A stretch of 64,000 bases of DNA from Balaenoptera acutorostrata (GCF_949987535.1 NC_080070.1:14823770-14887769), one strand, 5' to 3'; shown: positions 48,237 through 60,399, numbered from the stretch's first letter. Numbers and translations are program-made. The notes: a model not told the origin generated them from the sequence alone.

Positions 48237-48729
48237 AGCTGAAGCGTGTGCACACCGGGCCGCGCCGAGGCTCGCTGGCCTCGCCGAGCCTCCCTGGCCT
48301 CGCCCGCTCCTGCCCTCGGCTCGGCCTTCCCCGCCTCGCATCCGTGCCATCGGCGCTCGATTGCGCGCGGAATCCGCTCTCCGGGCTCGCTCGCTCGCTC
48401 GCTCGCGCTCTGCCGCCGCTCCCGCCCCCGCCCCCCGCCCCTCCCCCGGCTCCTCCCGCCCCTCCTCCGCCTCCCGTGCAACTTTTGCCGAAGCCCCCCC
48501 ACACACAGCCATGCTGAGCTGAGCCCCGGCCGGGGACTGGCCGCGCGCTGCCCGCCCCGGCTCCCGCCCCACCGCGGACCCGCTCGGGGGCCGCGGCCGC
48601 TCGGCCCTCGGCCTCGGCCGCTGCGCCCGCCCGCCCGGCCGCCCCGGAGCCCCGCGCAGGGCCCGGGCCGCGGAGGCGGCGGCGGCGGCGCCCGGCCCCC
48701 TCCCCCGGCGCCGGCCAAGTGAGGCGGTG

Positions 48730-48849
48730 ATGCGGGCGCTGGCGGCCCCGGCTGCGCGGAGAGCGGAGACACAGGCTCAAGATGGCAGATTCCGACTGAG
48801 GCTGGGGGGGCCGAGCTCGCGCGCCGCGTTCCCTTCTCCGTTGCCATGA
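48730..48849 (+). other. Upstream ORF 1 in the HIPK2 leader (39 codons)
   Basis: ATG at 48730 opens 39 codons rich in Ala and Arg (starting MRALAAPAARRAETQ) ending at TGA 48847-48849. Its stop overlaps the start of the next uORF (ATGA at 48846-48849). A minimal uORF (48782-48799) is nested in another frame. Translation is inferred only. Confidence 0.5.
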
Positions 48850-48889
48850 ATCGCGGACACCCCGGCCCCGATGGCCCCCGTGTACGAAG
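48846..48889 (+). other. Upstream ORF 2, overlapping the HIPK2 start codon
   Basis: ATG at 48846 (context GTTGCC-ATG-A, G at -3) opens a frame that stays open to the splice donor and passes the HIPK2 ATG (48871) out of frame. Where it ends depends on exon 2, which lies outside the window. Confidence 0.5.
48871..48889 (+). CDS. HIPK2: Homeodomain-interacting protein kinase 2, first coding exon
   Basis: ATG GCC CCC GTG TAC GAA G, then the donor GTAAGC at 48890. This gives M-A-P-V-Y-E and the first base of Gly, matching the known HIPK2 N-terminus MAPVYEG, which continues MASHVQVF in exon 2. HIPK2 is a nuclear serine/threonine kinase that phosphorylates p53 and homeodomain and co-repressor proteins and controls apoptosis and development. 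Kinase, interaction and PEST regions are all in later exons beyond the window. Identity rests on seven residues, the exact splice donor, the CpG island and head-to-head synteny with TBXAS1, which is the known mammalian arrangement. The start context has C at -3 and G at +4, fairly weak. Confidence 0.9.
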
Positions 48890-51800
48890 GTAAGCGGCGC
48901 CGGCCCGCCGACCCCGCTCGCCCCGCGCCGCCTGGCTGCCGCGGCCCCCGCAGCTTTGTTCTGCCCGCCGCCCCTCGCCGGGCAGCCCCCGGGCCCGCCG
49001 CCCCCGGACGCCCGGCCTCCGCGCCCCACCCCCGGGGCTCGAACCGGCTGCCCGCCCCCTCCACGCCGCCCCCACCCTCGCCCAGCGAGCGGCCGGGATC
49101 CGGAATCGAACAGATCTTATTTCCAGGGTGGAGAAAGAGGCGGGGGGGGGGGTGTGGGTGCGAGGGTGGGCTCCTGGCCGAAGAAAAGAAATTAGGAGGG
49201 GGGCGCCGGGGAAAAGACAGACCCATGACGGTGCTCTTTATTTATTTGGAATAAATAAAGGTGATACGGTGTAGCTTTCCTCCTCCCCCCTCCCCCAAAG
49301 AAAATTACCTTTAAGATGATGTGCTTTCCACTCTGTCCTCGCAGCTCCCTTCCCATTTCCCTCCACTCCCACCCCACGCTCCTTTATTATTCGCGAGCCT
49401 CTGATTTTGGGGGGCTGTCGGATCGGAATGTACGGGGTTAGGTGATGAGAGGGGATAGAGAGGAAAAGTCCATTTCAGACCCAGGCAGAACAATGCAGTA
49501 GGCTAAAATCTCCCCGCATTAGGTGTGTAAGGGAAAAATGTAGTTTAGGTTTTCAAGTCGCGGAGGCAGCCAAGACGTCTGTTCGTCTCGATCGGTCTGG
49601 GTAAACCTGCATCGTGCACCTTCACCTGGCGTCGGGTCCTTTTTCTCATCTGTCTTTAGGAAGAAAGAAAGGAACGGAAGGCACGAGCGCTACGTTTTCC
49701 CCTGCACTCCCTCGCTCTTTCGTTTCTCTTCAGTCAGTTCTGTCAGCTTCCAGGCAGAAATCAAACTGGAATCAACTAAGTTTTTACACTCCAGTGTGTT
49801 TTTTGTGTGCTTGTAATAGGAGGAATTTTGAACCAAAGGGTGCTTGATTTTTTTTCAGTCATTTTCATCGTGAAAATGTTTTCTCGTGCAATCACTGAAG
49901 TAGCAGCCTTTACATACTTTTAGCGTCAGTCCATCCGGCTTTCTTTCGGTTTTGTTCAGATATTCTGTGGATGAAATAGCAAATGAGAGGGGCACGGGTT
50001 TGTGGGGGAACAGAGAGGAGGGGCGAGGAGATTTTAATCCTCTGTAAATCCGGAGAGCAGTCCTGGCGAGTGAGACAGGGAACGCATTAATAGTTTTATC
50101 TCTATTATAAAGGCAGATTAAAAAAAAACTTATCTGAAAAGAAAATCTGTTATTAGTTCCAGGGCTCCAAATGAATTCGGTTTCTGGATGGAATAAAGTT
50201 ACCAGTCAGGTCCTGGATAACGAGGCTGTAAATAACCTATGGACTGTAAATATTTTTTTTTCAGACTCTCTTAGAAACAAAGGGGCCTGTTTAGAAGGCA
50301 ACAGAGAGATGTTATTTCAGGGGCTTTCCTCTTTGATTCTGAAGAACACAAGGTCCATTTAACCATTCAACAAAACAAAACGAAATTTCTGATCACTCCA
50401 CCACGCAGAAAAGAGCGAGCCGGTGGCTCTGTGAACACGCTAGGAGGACCCAGTCGGGCGTTCATTGTTTGTCTGTGTCTCTGGGAGGGGGCTACAGTCA
50501 ATGCTTCCACTGTCTGTGGAGTGTTAAAATGAAACAATTTTCTCTTTATTAAGTACCTCTTTTGAGACTCCCTCTGCTGGACACTCCGGGTGAGCATTGG
50601 AGAAGGAACTTGGCATTGAATTCAGAACTATAGTAAAGGGCTGCTTTCCCTTTTCACAAGGGGCTGGGTGTGTGGGTTGGGATGTATTTAGTCAACTTTG
50701 TGGAAAGCCATCCTGGGAACCGTGCTGTTCTCCTCCTGTCCCTCGCATTCTAAATCCAGATGGAATGTAGGCCATACCCCTGAGGCCAAGACTTGGCACT
50801 CCTGTTCTTCCAACAGTGCTCTTCTAGTGCATGACACCAGATAAAGACCTGTGGGTGTGTAAGATGTTGTGGTGTAAGAATCAGCACCGATCTCAAAGGT
50901 CTCAGGAGCTCACTTTTTAAATTTGCAAGCCTGCCGTCTGTGTCCCAGGTGACCTGCGTGGTCACCCCGGTCCACCCCGGGTTTCCCTCAGTCTTGTCTG
51001 TGTGCTCTTAATTATTCCTGTGCTTTGTGCCCTTTGATTCTGAGAGAGTTTCTGCATACCTTTGTAATTCTTCTCCTAGTCTTCTCACCCCTCCTCAAGC
51101 AGTCCCAGCTTCACTCTGCACAAGCTTAGGTCTGGGTCTTTTTTGAAAGAGACTGTCGGTCGTGCTCTAAAACAGACAGGTGACCTCTATAATCAGGCAC
51201 TGTATTGCGGAACCCACATTCCTGTCCTGCTGTGAGTTCCTCTAAGACTCCAGTGACCTCCTTTTTCCCTCCTTGGTGACGTCTGCTTGATTTAGCGAAC
51301 CTGATTTTTACCGTATCCCCATCAGAGCATATGGACTCCTTGTGTGCATCCTGAAGGAGCAGGGCTTTTCCTGTGGAATTCTCCAAGAAGAGTGATTTCT
51401 AATAGTTTTTAAGCTACTGAAAGGTTCAGCATGGAGTTCTCAGGAGAAGGATAATGACAGGCGAGGCATTTCAGCTGGAATTCAGGGGTGTACTCATTTG
51501 TTTAAATGGGGTGCAGTTGCCCCAAGCTTGGATTTGGTGTGAAGGCCCGAGTGCATTAGTGGAGCGTTCTGAGCTGCCAGGTTTTTAGAGAGAAATGCTC
51601 AGTTGGAAACAGGGTATGTTTGATAATACAAATTAATGGGTAGGAAAGTACAATCAGTCTTCTGTGACTTGCTTTTAAGGATAGGTTTATAAATAGCACA
51701 TTAGTTTTCAATGGCTTGGTACTGATCAAGTTAAACTTCTTTAAAAAGGTTTATTTTCTTTAGAAGGTTAAACATTCGCCTTGCAATTATGTTGACTCCA

Positions 51801-52179
51801 TCAACTTGCTTAGCAAGGCTTTTTCCAATATGTAGTGCAAAGGCCAACCACAGAGGTCTATAGTGCCATAGGTTCTGAATTGGAGGACCCTAAATCCCAC
51901 GTTAATTGTGTTCCACTGTCCCTGGGCTGTACCATGTCCACTAGTGTTGGCTTATACAGTCAGACTTCCCAAAACTGTAGCGCTGAAGTCTATCATCAGA
52001 TGGGCCTGAAGACACCTACCAAGAAGTGGATTCTGAATCATCTTCCATTAAAAGAATTTGATGACACATGTTCAAAAAACATCTTTTCCTGTGTTTATGT
52101 TTTATATTTTTAAAATGCGGAAGTATAAATATTGTTTTCATTCTCACCACATTTGAGGAGTGAATCAAGGCTCATTAAT

Positions 52180-52300
52180 TTTATTCCTGATCCTGGACAG
52201 TGTGGTACGATACTTGAATCAGAGAAACCTGGGGTTTGAATCTAGCTATATGGCTTTGGGGCATGTTACTTAACTTCTCTGAGCTTTTTTTTTTTTTAAA
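52180..52300 (+). repeat. MIR-type SINE, sense
   Basis: 'gaaacctggggtttgaatct', 'agctatatggctttggggca' and 'tgttacttaacttctctgag' are MIR core blocks; a T-tract follows. Confidence 0.7.
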
Positions 52301-52961
52301 GCCTTGTTCGATTGTGCCAGGGCTCCATTAGAAGCGAGTACAGGTAAAGCGCTTGGCTGTAGTAGGCATTTTCTCAGTGCGTGTTAAATCCCTCTAGCTT
52401 TTGAGCTGCTTACAGGCATGATGACTCCAGGGAAAGAATAACCCACAAATAGTTTAGAAAACCAGTAATAGCAGCATTCCAATTATTGATCTCCTGCTAT
52501 TCCTTTTCCAGTTTGGGCACCAGCAACAATAAACCCCCTATGGCCACAGAAGAAAGAGCCTTTTTTGACCCCCTCTGTGACTTTTCTAGATTCTTTATTC
52601 CCACTGAGCTTCTGCTGGTTTCAGGTAGAGGATTTCTCTTCTCTAGTGACACATTCTATGCCACTTTAAAAATGAGGCAACAAGCCGTTAGAACAGAGTT
52701 TCAGGGTCTGCAGCTGTGCCTCTGGGAAAGTATCCCAAAGTATGAAAGATAATCTTTGCCCTTAATCAGGATCCATTCGTAACCCAGGCAGCAGGCCAGG
52801 AGAGGGAGCGCCCAGAGGTGGCTTCCCTACCAAGGGCTCCTCAGAGGGGAGGCACCCGCCCCACCACGAGCCAGGCTCTGGATCAGTGCACCAAACATAA
52901 TTTTCCTACAGAAGAAAATTTGGTGCTTTATGCAAGTTACAGCTGCTCATATTCTTCGTAT

Positions 52962-53368
52962 TTTATTTTTATTTATTCATTATTATTATTATTTTATTTT
53001 ATTTATTTATTGGCTGCGTTGGGTCTTCGTTGCTGCACGCAGGCTTTCTCTAGTTGCGGCGAGTGGGGGCTACCCTTAGTTGCTGCGCGCGGGCTTCTCA
53101 TTGCGGTGGCTTCTCTTGTTGCGGAGCGCGGGCTCTAGGCGCGCGGGCTTCAGTAGCTGTGGCACGCAGGCTCTAGAGCTCAGGCTCAGTAGTTGTGGCA
53201 TGCGGGTTCAGTAGTTGTGGCTTGTGGGCTCTAGAGCACAGGCTCAGTAGTTGTGGCGCACAGGCTTAGTTGCTCCGCGGCATGTGGGATCTTCCCGGAC
53301 CAGGGCTCGAACCCGTGTCCCCTGCATTGGCAGGCGGATTCTTAACCACTGCGCCACCAGGGAAGTCC
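52962..53368 (-). mobile_element. CHR-type SINE, antisense
   Basis: 'ggctgcgttgggtcttcgtt', several 'cagtagttgtggc' and 'ggctctagagc' units and a tRNA-like head ending 'ccaccagggaagtcc'. The tail is a long ATT/TTTA tract. Belongs to the same longer subtype as 5100-5483 and 26223-26671. Confidence 0.92.
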
Positions 53369-54227
53369 CTATGTTTTATTTTTTGTTTCTTTATTTCTCT
53401 CTTCCTTCCTCCCGTAGAGACCAATCTTAAAGGAACCGCCTTTGAGGTGTATATGGAACAAAGTAGTGACGATCAGGAGGGTATGATACATGAACATTTT
53501 TTATTGTTCTCTGAATGTGTCATTTGCCAATGCTTTCTGGTGGTCTTACGATGACAATTCAAGCTCTTCGGGTTGCTATCAAAGGCGAGGTTCAGAATAA
53601 TGCCAGCAGATGTCATATAACCTCTGATGGAGTGTGATCTTGAAAGGCCCAAACTCATAATAGTTCCATTTTGTATGGCAATACCCTATTGGGGGTGGGG
53701 GAGGGATTGGAGGTAGAGAAAGAAAATGGAAAACCTGGCATATAGAAAGGTCTTTTTTTTTCCTCTAAAAGAAACCAAGATGCCTGAAGTTCATGGCAGT
53801 AATTGCGACTTAGACCCCACTTAGTTTGTGGCACATGCTTTACCCACATTGACTTGCTTGTCCTCCTAACAGCCCCAAAATAGGCACCGTCACGCCCACT
53901 TTACAGGCAGGGCTCTTCTTTAACACATCCATTTCACAGACGTTTATGCAGGGTGTCTGTCCTCGAGTTCAGGTTGCATGGGAAGTGAAAGTCAAAACTA
54001 AGCATGAGCTCACCAGACCGTGGTCTGACTGAAGATGGAATGCCTTTAATGTGTGTGTGTGCATGCATGCACCCTCGCGTTGGTTCTTAATTCTTACGTG
54101 CTCATGTTTCTTGAGGTATAAAGGGAAGACCCCACGTCCCTATTTTCTCTTGAAATATTTTCTTTATTTGGAATCAAAAAAATATTTCTGAATGTAGAAA
54201 ATACCTACTACAAATTTCCTTAGAAAT

Positions 54228-54259
54228 ATCCCTGGAAATTACCATCCCTGGAAATTACC
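54228..54259. repeat. 16-bp tandem duplication
   Basis: The unit atccctggaaattacc occurs twice, at 54228-54243 and 54244-54259, without mismatch. A small local duplication in HIPK2 intron 1. Confidence 0.95.
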
Positions 54260-55011
54260 ATCTCTCATTTGCAGAAGAGTCCATCTTCCTCTTTCATTAC
54301 TTACATCTTATATCTTTGTAAACACATTACACTTCTAATTTGCACACGCTACTCAGAGACTTTCTGTTTTTGGCATTTGGCGTTACCGGCTCCGTCGCCA
54401 GTGGACCCATTCATCTTACATGGTTGTTGGAGAATTAATTCCTGGCTTTGCTGCCTGGCTGAGATCTTTAATTCCAGGTAGTTTTGTGGTACTTATTGGT
54501 GGGGATATAGATCTGGTGGTCACTCAGCAGATCCCTCAGGGAAGGAAGTTGTAGAAGAAGAAAACCTAGCTCCACCTATTGGGAGTGTGGAGCCCAGAGC
54601 AGGAAAGGACCTTGGGAGAATTTAGTCTGACAAACAGAATGCAGCTGACATAAGTCATAAAAAAAAAAGTTGAACTACTCTCAAAAGAAGAGGAGAGAGT
54701 GCACAGAAGAATCTTGACGATTCGGTGTAATATTCGTTCATCCAGGTTTAGAAAGGACAGTTCGTCAGATTCTTTAGAGGTTCTGAGTCTGCGAAAGCCG
54801 TGCCTGTTTTTCCAGGTTCTCTACGAATAAGTGAGGTGTTCATGAGAGTGGCTACAAGTCAGACTTACAGCCCGTATTCCTCCATCTTTGGTCTAGAGCC
54901 GATGGAAAAGGCAAAAGATATGATGGGCAAAGCCATTCAACTTGTGATTTTCTGATGGGTAACTTTGCCATTAGAAGGTAAGCTAGTGAAATAGTTGCCA
55001 AAAAAAAAAAA

Positions 55012-56516
55012 AGCAGCAAACTTTTCTTTAACATCTTTATTGGAGTATAATTGCTTTACAATGGTGTGTTAGTTTCTGCTCTATAACAAAGTGAATCAGT
55101 TATACATATACATATGTCCCCATATCTCTTCCCTCTTTCATCTCCCTCCCTCCCACCCTCCCTATCCCACCCTCTAGGTGGTCACAAAGCACCGAGCTGA
55201 TCTCCCTGTGCTATGCAGCTGCTTCCCACTAGCTATCTATTTTACGTTTGGTAGTGTATATATGTCCATGCCACTCTCTCACTTTGTCCCAGCTTACCCT
55301 TCCCCCTCCCCGTATTCTCAAGTCCATTCTCTAGTAGGTCTGTGTCTTTATTCCCGTCTTGCCCCTAGGTTCTTCATGAGCATTTTTTTTTTAGATTCCA
55401 TATATATGTGTTAGCATACGGTATTTGTTTTTCTCTTTCTGACTTACTTCACTCTGTGTGACAGACTCTAGATCCATCCACCTCACTACAAATAGTTCAA
55501 CTTCGTTTCTTTTTATGGCTGAGTAATATTCCATTGTATATATGTGTCACATCTTTATCCATTCATCTGTCGATGGACACTTAGGTTGATTCCATGTCCT
55601 GGCTATTGTAAATAGAGCTGCAATGAACATTTTGGTGCACGACTCTTTTTGAATTATGGTTTTCTCAGGGTATATTCCCAGTAGTGGGATTGCTAGGTCA
55701 TATGGTAGTTCTATTTTTAGTTTTTTAAGGAACCTCCATACTGTTCTCCATACTGGCTATATCAATTTACATTCCCACCAACAGTGCAAGAGGGTTCCCT
55801 TTTCTCCACACCCTCTCCAGCATTTATTGTTTGTAGATTTTTTTTTTTTTTAAAGAATACTCTTTTTTTTTTTTATATATAGCTACTTTATTTATTTATT
55901 AATTATTTATTTTTGGCTGTGTTGGGTCTTCGGTTCGTGCGAGGGCTTTCTCTAGTTGCGGCAAGCGGGGGCCACTCTTCATCGCGGTGCGGGGACCGCT
56001 CTTCATCGCGGTGCGTGGGCCTTTCACTATCGCGGCCCCTCCCCTTGCGGGGCACAGGCTCCAGACGCGCAGGCTCAGTAGTTGTGGCTCACGGGCCCAG
56101 CTGCTCCGTGGCATGTGGGATCTTCCCAGACCAGGGCTCGAACCCGTGTCCCCTGCATTAACAGGCAGATTCTCAACCACTGCGCCATCAGGGAAGCCCT
56201 GTTTGTAGATTTTTTGATGATGGCCATTCTGACCGGTGTGAGATGATATCTCATTGTAGTTTTGATTTGCATTTCTCTAATGATTAATGATGTTGAGCAT
56301 TCTTTCATGTGTCTGTTGGCCATCTGTATATCTTCTTTGGAGAAATGTCTATTTAGGTCTTCTGCCCATTTTTGGATTGGGTTGTTTGTTTTTTTGATAT
56401 TGAGCTGCTTGTAAATTTTGGAGATTAATCCTTTGTCAGTTGCTTCATTTGCAAATATTTTCTCCCATTCTGAGGGTTCTCTTTTCGTCTTGTTTATGGT
56501 TTCCTTAGCAGCAAAC
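55012..56516 (-). mobile_element. 5'-truncated L1 3' end, antisense, with target-site duplication and a nested SINE
   Basis: The L1 body is 55022-56506; on its sense strand it ends in an AATAAAGATGTTAAAGAAAA tail. Direct repeats 'agcagcaaac' lie at 55012-55021 and 56507-56516. Internal landmarks are 'atttttagttttttaaggaa', 'attcccaccaacagtgcaag' and 'gtgagatgatatctcattgt'. A SINE splits it at 55828-56215. Without the SINE it is about 1.1 kb, with no intact ORF. Confidence 0.92.
55828..56215 (-). mobile_element. CHR-type SINE nested in L1, with 24-bp internal duplication and extra tail
   Basis: Perfect direct repeats 'tgtttgtagatttttt' lie at 55828-55843 and 56200-56215. The body is antisense; 'atcgcggtgc' occurs at 55981 and 56005, the same 24-bp duplication as in the SINE at 6292-6624, and it shares the 'cttcggttcgtgcgaggg' 3' variant. 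The tail carries extra sequence ('aaagaatactc', then a T-tract, then 'atatatagctactttattta') inside the duplications. Confidence 0.95.
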
Positions 56517-58231
56517 CTGTAAAACTGAAAAATAATTTTGTGGTTTTACAGCCACTTATTTCTAAACACAGCATTGAAGAGATTTGTAGTGTTTTTGAAA
56601 GTAGCCTGTTTTAGCAATTCTTGCCTAACTTATTTTGCTCTAGTAGGTTCTGATTAATTAAATGCCACTGTGTTTAAGTAGAATTAAGATTGATTGACTC
56701 TTGCCTGTGCTAATGCTGTAGACTTTATAAAACCTTCATTGTAACAGAAAGAATGCAGTTTAATATATGAGTGGACAAGGGCGTTTCCCCCCAGGTTGTA
56801 CTGTGCATGCTCAGTGAAAGATCACTGTAGAACCTGCCATAACATTGGGTTATGACACTTTGGATTCACATAGTTACAGATTGCATTCTGATGAAATAAG
56901 GTTTTTTCCCTCTATATTTTTACCATTTTCCTCTAGATCAATATTACCCTTTTGATTCAACCTATGGAATTGTTATTCACAATATAAAATGATTTTCCAA
57001 GGGCTCATCATAAGAAAAGTGATCCATCATGCCAGTTCTGTATAGAACTTCTAGTTTCATGGCATTAAGGAAGCAAATTTTAATATGTGTGTCTGGAATC
57101 CTTTTAAAAGTCACATGGTAAGGCAATTTTGAAAACTCTGGTTCATTGCTTGTTATGGAAGTTTGATCTTTTTTCCCCTAATGAAGAATTTACAGAGCTC
57201 TGACAAAAAGCAACGTGTAAGTTCTTAAAATTGTGCAGAGAGGCAGCAAGTTACACCCTCCCGAGTTCTGTGTCGCTGCACCTACTCAACCAGAATCCAG
57301 GCTGATAGCAGGAGCTTCTGCAGGAAAGTGAATTACAGGGGAACTCGTAATGGGGGCGGGGATCGGGGGGCACACACCCCTGAGGCAGGTACATTTGAAG
57401 CTCCAGCACACTGTGATCACTGTGATTCATTAAGGATGACCTGCACCATCAGGAAAAGATTAATCAATATTCCTTATGTTCTGTTAACTGAGACTGGGAG
57501 TTTCTCTAATGTATTATAGAAATGTTTCCATAAGAAAATGGTTAAAATAAAGAAACTCTTTCATTTAATTATACCATGACTTACTCCCCAAAAAGGATTT
57601 AAGGCCTCTTAAAGGGTTAAGTTACTGGAAGAGGGAAAATTAATTTATATAGATCAATTCTGTGGATCGGCCTATTTCCAAAGATGTCGGATAAGTGAGG
57701 TTTTCCTCTCCAGAGCGACAACAGAAACAGTCAAAGCTCTTGTGCTGGTGTAGCCAGGTGAACAAGCAGAGTGCATAATGGAATTCATTTGCAAGGTCAT
57801 TTTTGCTTGGCTGGAGTGGTAAGCACAAAATAGACCAGCAGCCGAGAACGGTAAGTGTTTGGGATCAGTTGTTGAAAGGCTTAAAACAGGTTCTAATTCG
57901 AGAGACATTTTATGGCGTGGAAAAGGGAACCAATATAATCAAAATGATACTTGAACAAGGTAATTTTTTTCCTGGCCTGGATGTAATAGAGGGGATGAGG
58001 CAGCGGAGGGTGAGCCACGTGGTGTGGGGCGTGGGGGTGGGGGGAGGCGAGCTCGCCGTGGTGATGGAGCTGGGCTGTTGCTGGGGTCACACGAGAGAGC
58101 GTGGCAGAGCACTTAGCCGCATGCCTGATCCGGGCATTCAGTAAATATTTGCTCCTTTCCAGTTTCCTCCCCACCCCTCGTGGCCGTGATCTAGGACCAG
58201 GGAAGCTTGCTGGTGTTAGCAGTGCCATGAT

Positions 58232-58552
58232 ACTTAGAGTCTGCCCGCTATATCCACAGCTTGCACATCCATGGATTCAACCAACCATAGATTGAACATA
58301 TTTGGGAAAAAAATCCAGAAAATTCCAAAAAGCAAAGCTTGAATTTGCTGTGCACCTGGCAACTATCTACATAGCATTTACATTGTATTAGATATTACAA
58401 GTAATCTAGAGATGATTTACAGTAAACAAGCAGATGCGTGTAGGTTATGTGCAAATACTACACTGTCTTATGTAAAGGACTTGAGCATACTAGGCGTTTG
58501 GTATCCACAGCGGTCCTGGAAGCAGCACTCCTCAGATACCAAAGGACGACCG
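58232..58552. repeat. MER2-like Tigger element, nearly full length
   Basis: It starts 'gagtctgcccgctatatcca' and ends 'ccaaaggacgacc'. The inner parts of the two ends are inverted repeats ('ccatggattcaaccaaccat' side against 'gtatccacagcggtcctgga' side), with 'gattgaacatatttgggaaa', 'ttgtattagatattacaagt' and 'atctagagatgatttacagt' in the middle. About 320 bp, non-autonomous. Confidence 0.78.
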
Positions 58553-59160
58553 ATTCTGTTTTTCTAAAGACTCTCTTCTTTTGGTAGGCTCTCTTACATT
58601 CTACCCTGGGATCACAGTATCTCAGGATCTTACTGGGTCAGTCTTCACACACTCGTATCAACCTTTGACACTTGAGGAAACTGAGGCCCAGACCACTGAA
58701 GAGCCTGCCTCAACGTTGCCTTGAGAGTCACTCCGGCTGTGGGCGCAGAAACTCCAGGACGGTGGCCACTGAGTGGGGCTTCACTGGGCCGCCCTGCCGG
58801 CGGGAGCTCCATGGTGTGCGTCCCACGAGGTTGTCACAGCCGCGAACCTTCTCCCAGAGCTGGGGGAGGTCCTGGGCCTGGACCTCCTGGGTGCCCTGCC
58901 ACCCACGGTACCTCCCGAAGCCCATCCCCGGGGGGCTATTTCCCACTGTCCCGAGCAAAGCAAGACCATATGCCCTCAGCTCTGGTTTTTTAAGAGTCTT
59001 CTGTTAGGAAGTTGTTCCTTATGTTTCCCTGAGAAAGTTCGCAGCTTGTCACCACGAACTACTTATTAACCACAACAAGAAAAAAATCACAGAAATCGGT
59101 ACAATTGTGATGAGTTTCACAGAACCTCAGAGCACTTTTCAGTCATTAAGTGGCTTTAAA

Positions 59161-59281
59161 AAAAAAATGCTGGGACTTCCCTGGCGGTCCTGTGGTTGAG
59201 ACTCCACGCTTTCACTGCAGAGGGACCAGGTTCGATCTGCATGGCCAAAAATAAAAATTAATTAATTTTTAAAAAATGCTG
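59161..59281 (+). mobile_element. Short tRNA-derived SINE, sense
   Basis: The body 59172-59270 runs from 'gggacttccctggcggtcct' to 'gttcgatctgcatggccaaa' and an A-rich tail. A direct repeat 'aaaaaatgctg' flanks it on both sides (ending 59172 and 59281). Confidence 0.85.
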
Positions 59282-60399
59282 ATTTCCCAAGGTAGAGCTT
59301 CGAGTCATTCTTTCTCTTTGATGTGACCAAAACTTGAACCCCATCCCTGTTGTCAGGCATGCCATTCTGACCCCACAGAGGATCCTGTTGGGGTCCCTTC
59401 TGTCTTGCACTTCCCACCTCCCTTGGAAGCTCTTCCATCCCAATGAGTAACCCTTCATAGTATTTGAACACACAGACTTTCACGAGAAGGGATGGCTTGA
59501 CTTGACATTGCTGAATCCCAGGGTGACGGTGCAGGGCAGCCTGCAGCCCACTGATTCCTGGTTTGTGTGTCCAACCTACGACCACCTCCACCTCCCTGCG
59601 GACCTAGGGGTGCCTCCTGGCCACCTGCTCGGCCCCTGTGTGCACCCCACAGGCCCTGCCTGGGGAAGGCCTACAAGTGGGTGCGAGACCTTTTGGATGG
59701 GGATTACCAGGGTCCCAGGGATCCAGAACATGGTCCAGAAGAGGACAGGGGCCCAGCTGGTGACCCTGGGGACACCTCTCCCCTTGGGGAGGGGTGTGGC
59801 TGGGGGTCTTGAAAGTGTGGGGTTCAGGGCTGGAGACCCTTTTACCCTGTTCTAAGGGCAGTGCTGCTAAGGGGACTTCTTGCTATAAAAACTTGGGCAA
59901 CAAAGGCAACTCAAAATGTTTTGTGTTTATCCAAGTCATGGCTGGTGATTGCTTCACTGGATACTCTGCTCCTTTCTTTCCCTCCTCAACCTTGACGTTG
60001 TACTTACAGTTGCTCCATAAAGCGTGGTTGATGAAACTGCCCCATTTCCCGTTGCTGGCTAAGGAAAGCTCGGGAACCAGTATGTTGTTCCCACAGTGAA
60101 ACTTGACAGAGAGCCTAGTCAGTCCAGCAGCTCTTCCGTTTTGTCTGTTTCAGCCATTGACATTCGAAGCCTCTCCTACTTCTGTCCTCCCTTGACGTCA
60201 TCTCACCTCTCTGCTTCCAGCTACTTATTATTCCCCACTCAGCTACCCACAGCGAGCCAGGCTCCTTACCTGCCTGCTCATCGTCTGACTTGGCGTATCT
60301 TGGCTGTGTCTCTGCCTTGTTATACTCGTAGGTGTCAGGGTCCAAGTGCAGGTACACTGGGGCTCACTTTGGGGAGTGTTTGTGTAGGGAGCTGTTTTG

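Larger units (their letters stand above)
48030..49110. promoter_or_regulatory. HIPK2: CpG island at the HIPK2 promoter
   Basis: About 1.1 kb with very high G+C and abundant CpG, GC-boxes around 48423-48470, five GCTC repeats (48385-48408) and no TATA box, typical of a housekeeping-type promoter. It covers the promoter, 5' leader and first coding exon of HIPK2. The transcription start cannot be fixed from sequence; it should lie upstream of 48730. All long ORFs over the island (up to 280 codons, both strands) are low-complexity Gly/Ala/Pro/Arg artefacts. Confidence 0.9.

Noticed and set aside
48202..49075. Long ORFs (up to 280 codons) on the minus strand and 127-172 codons on the plus strand in the CpG island
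   Set aside because: They are Gly/Ala/Pro/Arg-rich reads of GC-rich DNA in which stop codons are rare; several frames on both strands are open at once and none has family motifs. The real coding part is only 19 nt of HIPK2.
59502..59855. Gly/Pro-rich ORFs resembling a collagen-like exon
   Set aside because: No regular Gly-X-Y spacing, no splice sites framing it, and it lies inside HIPK2 intron 1. Composition alone explains it.
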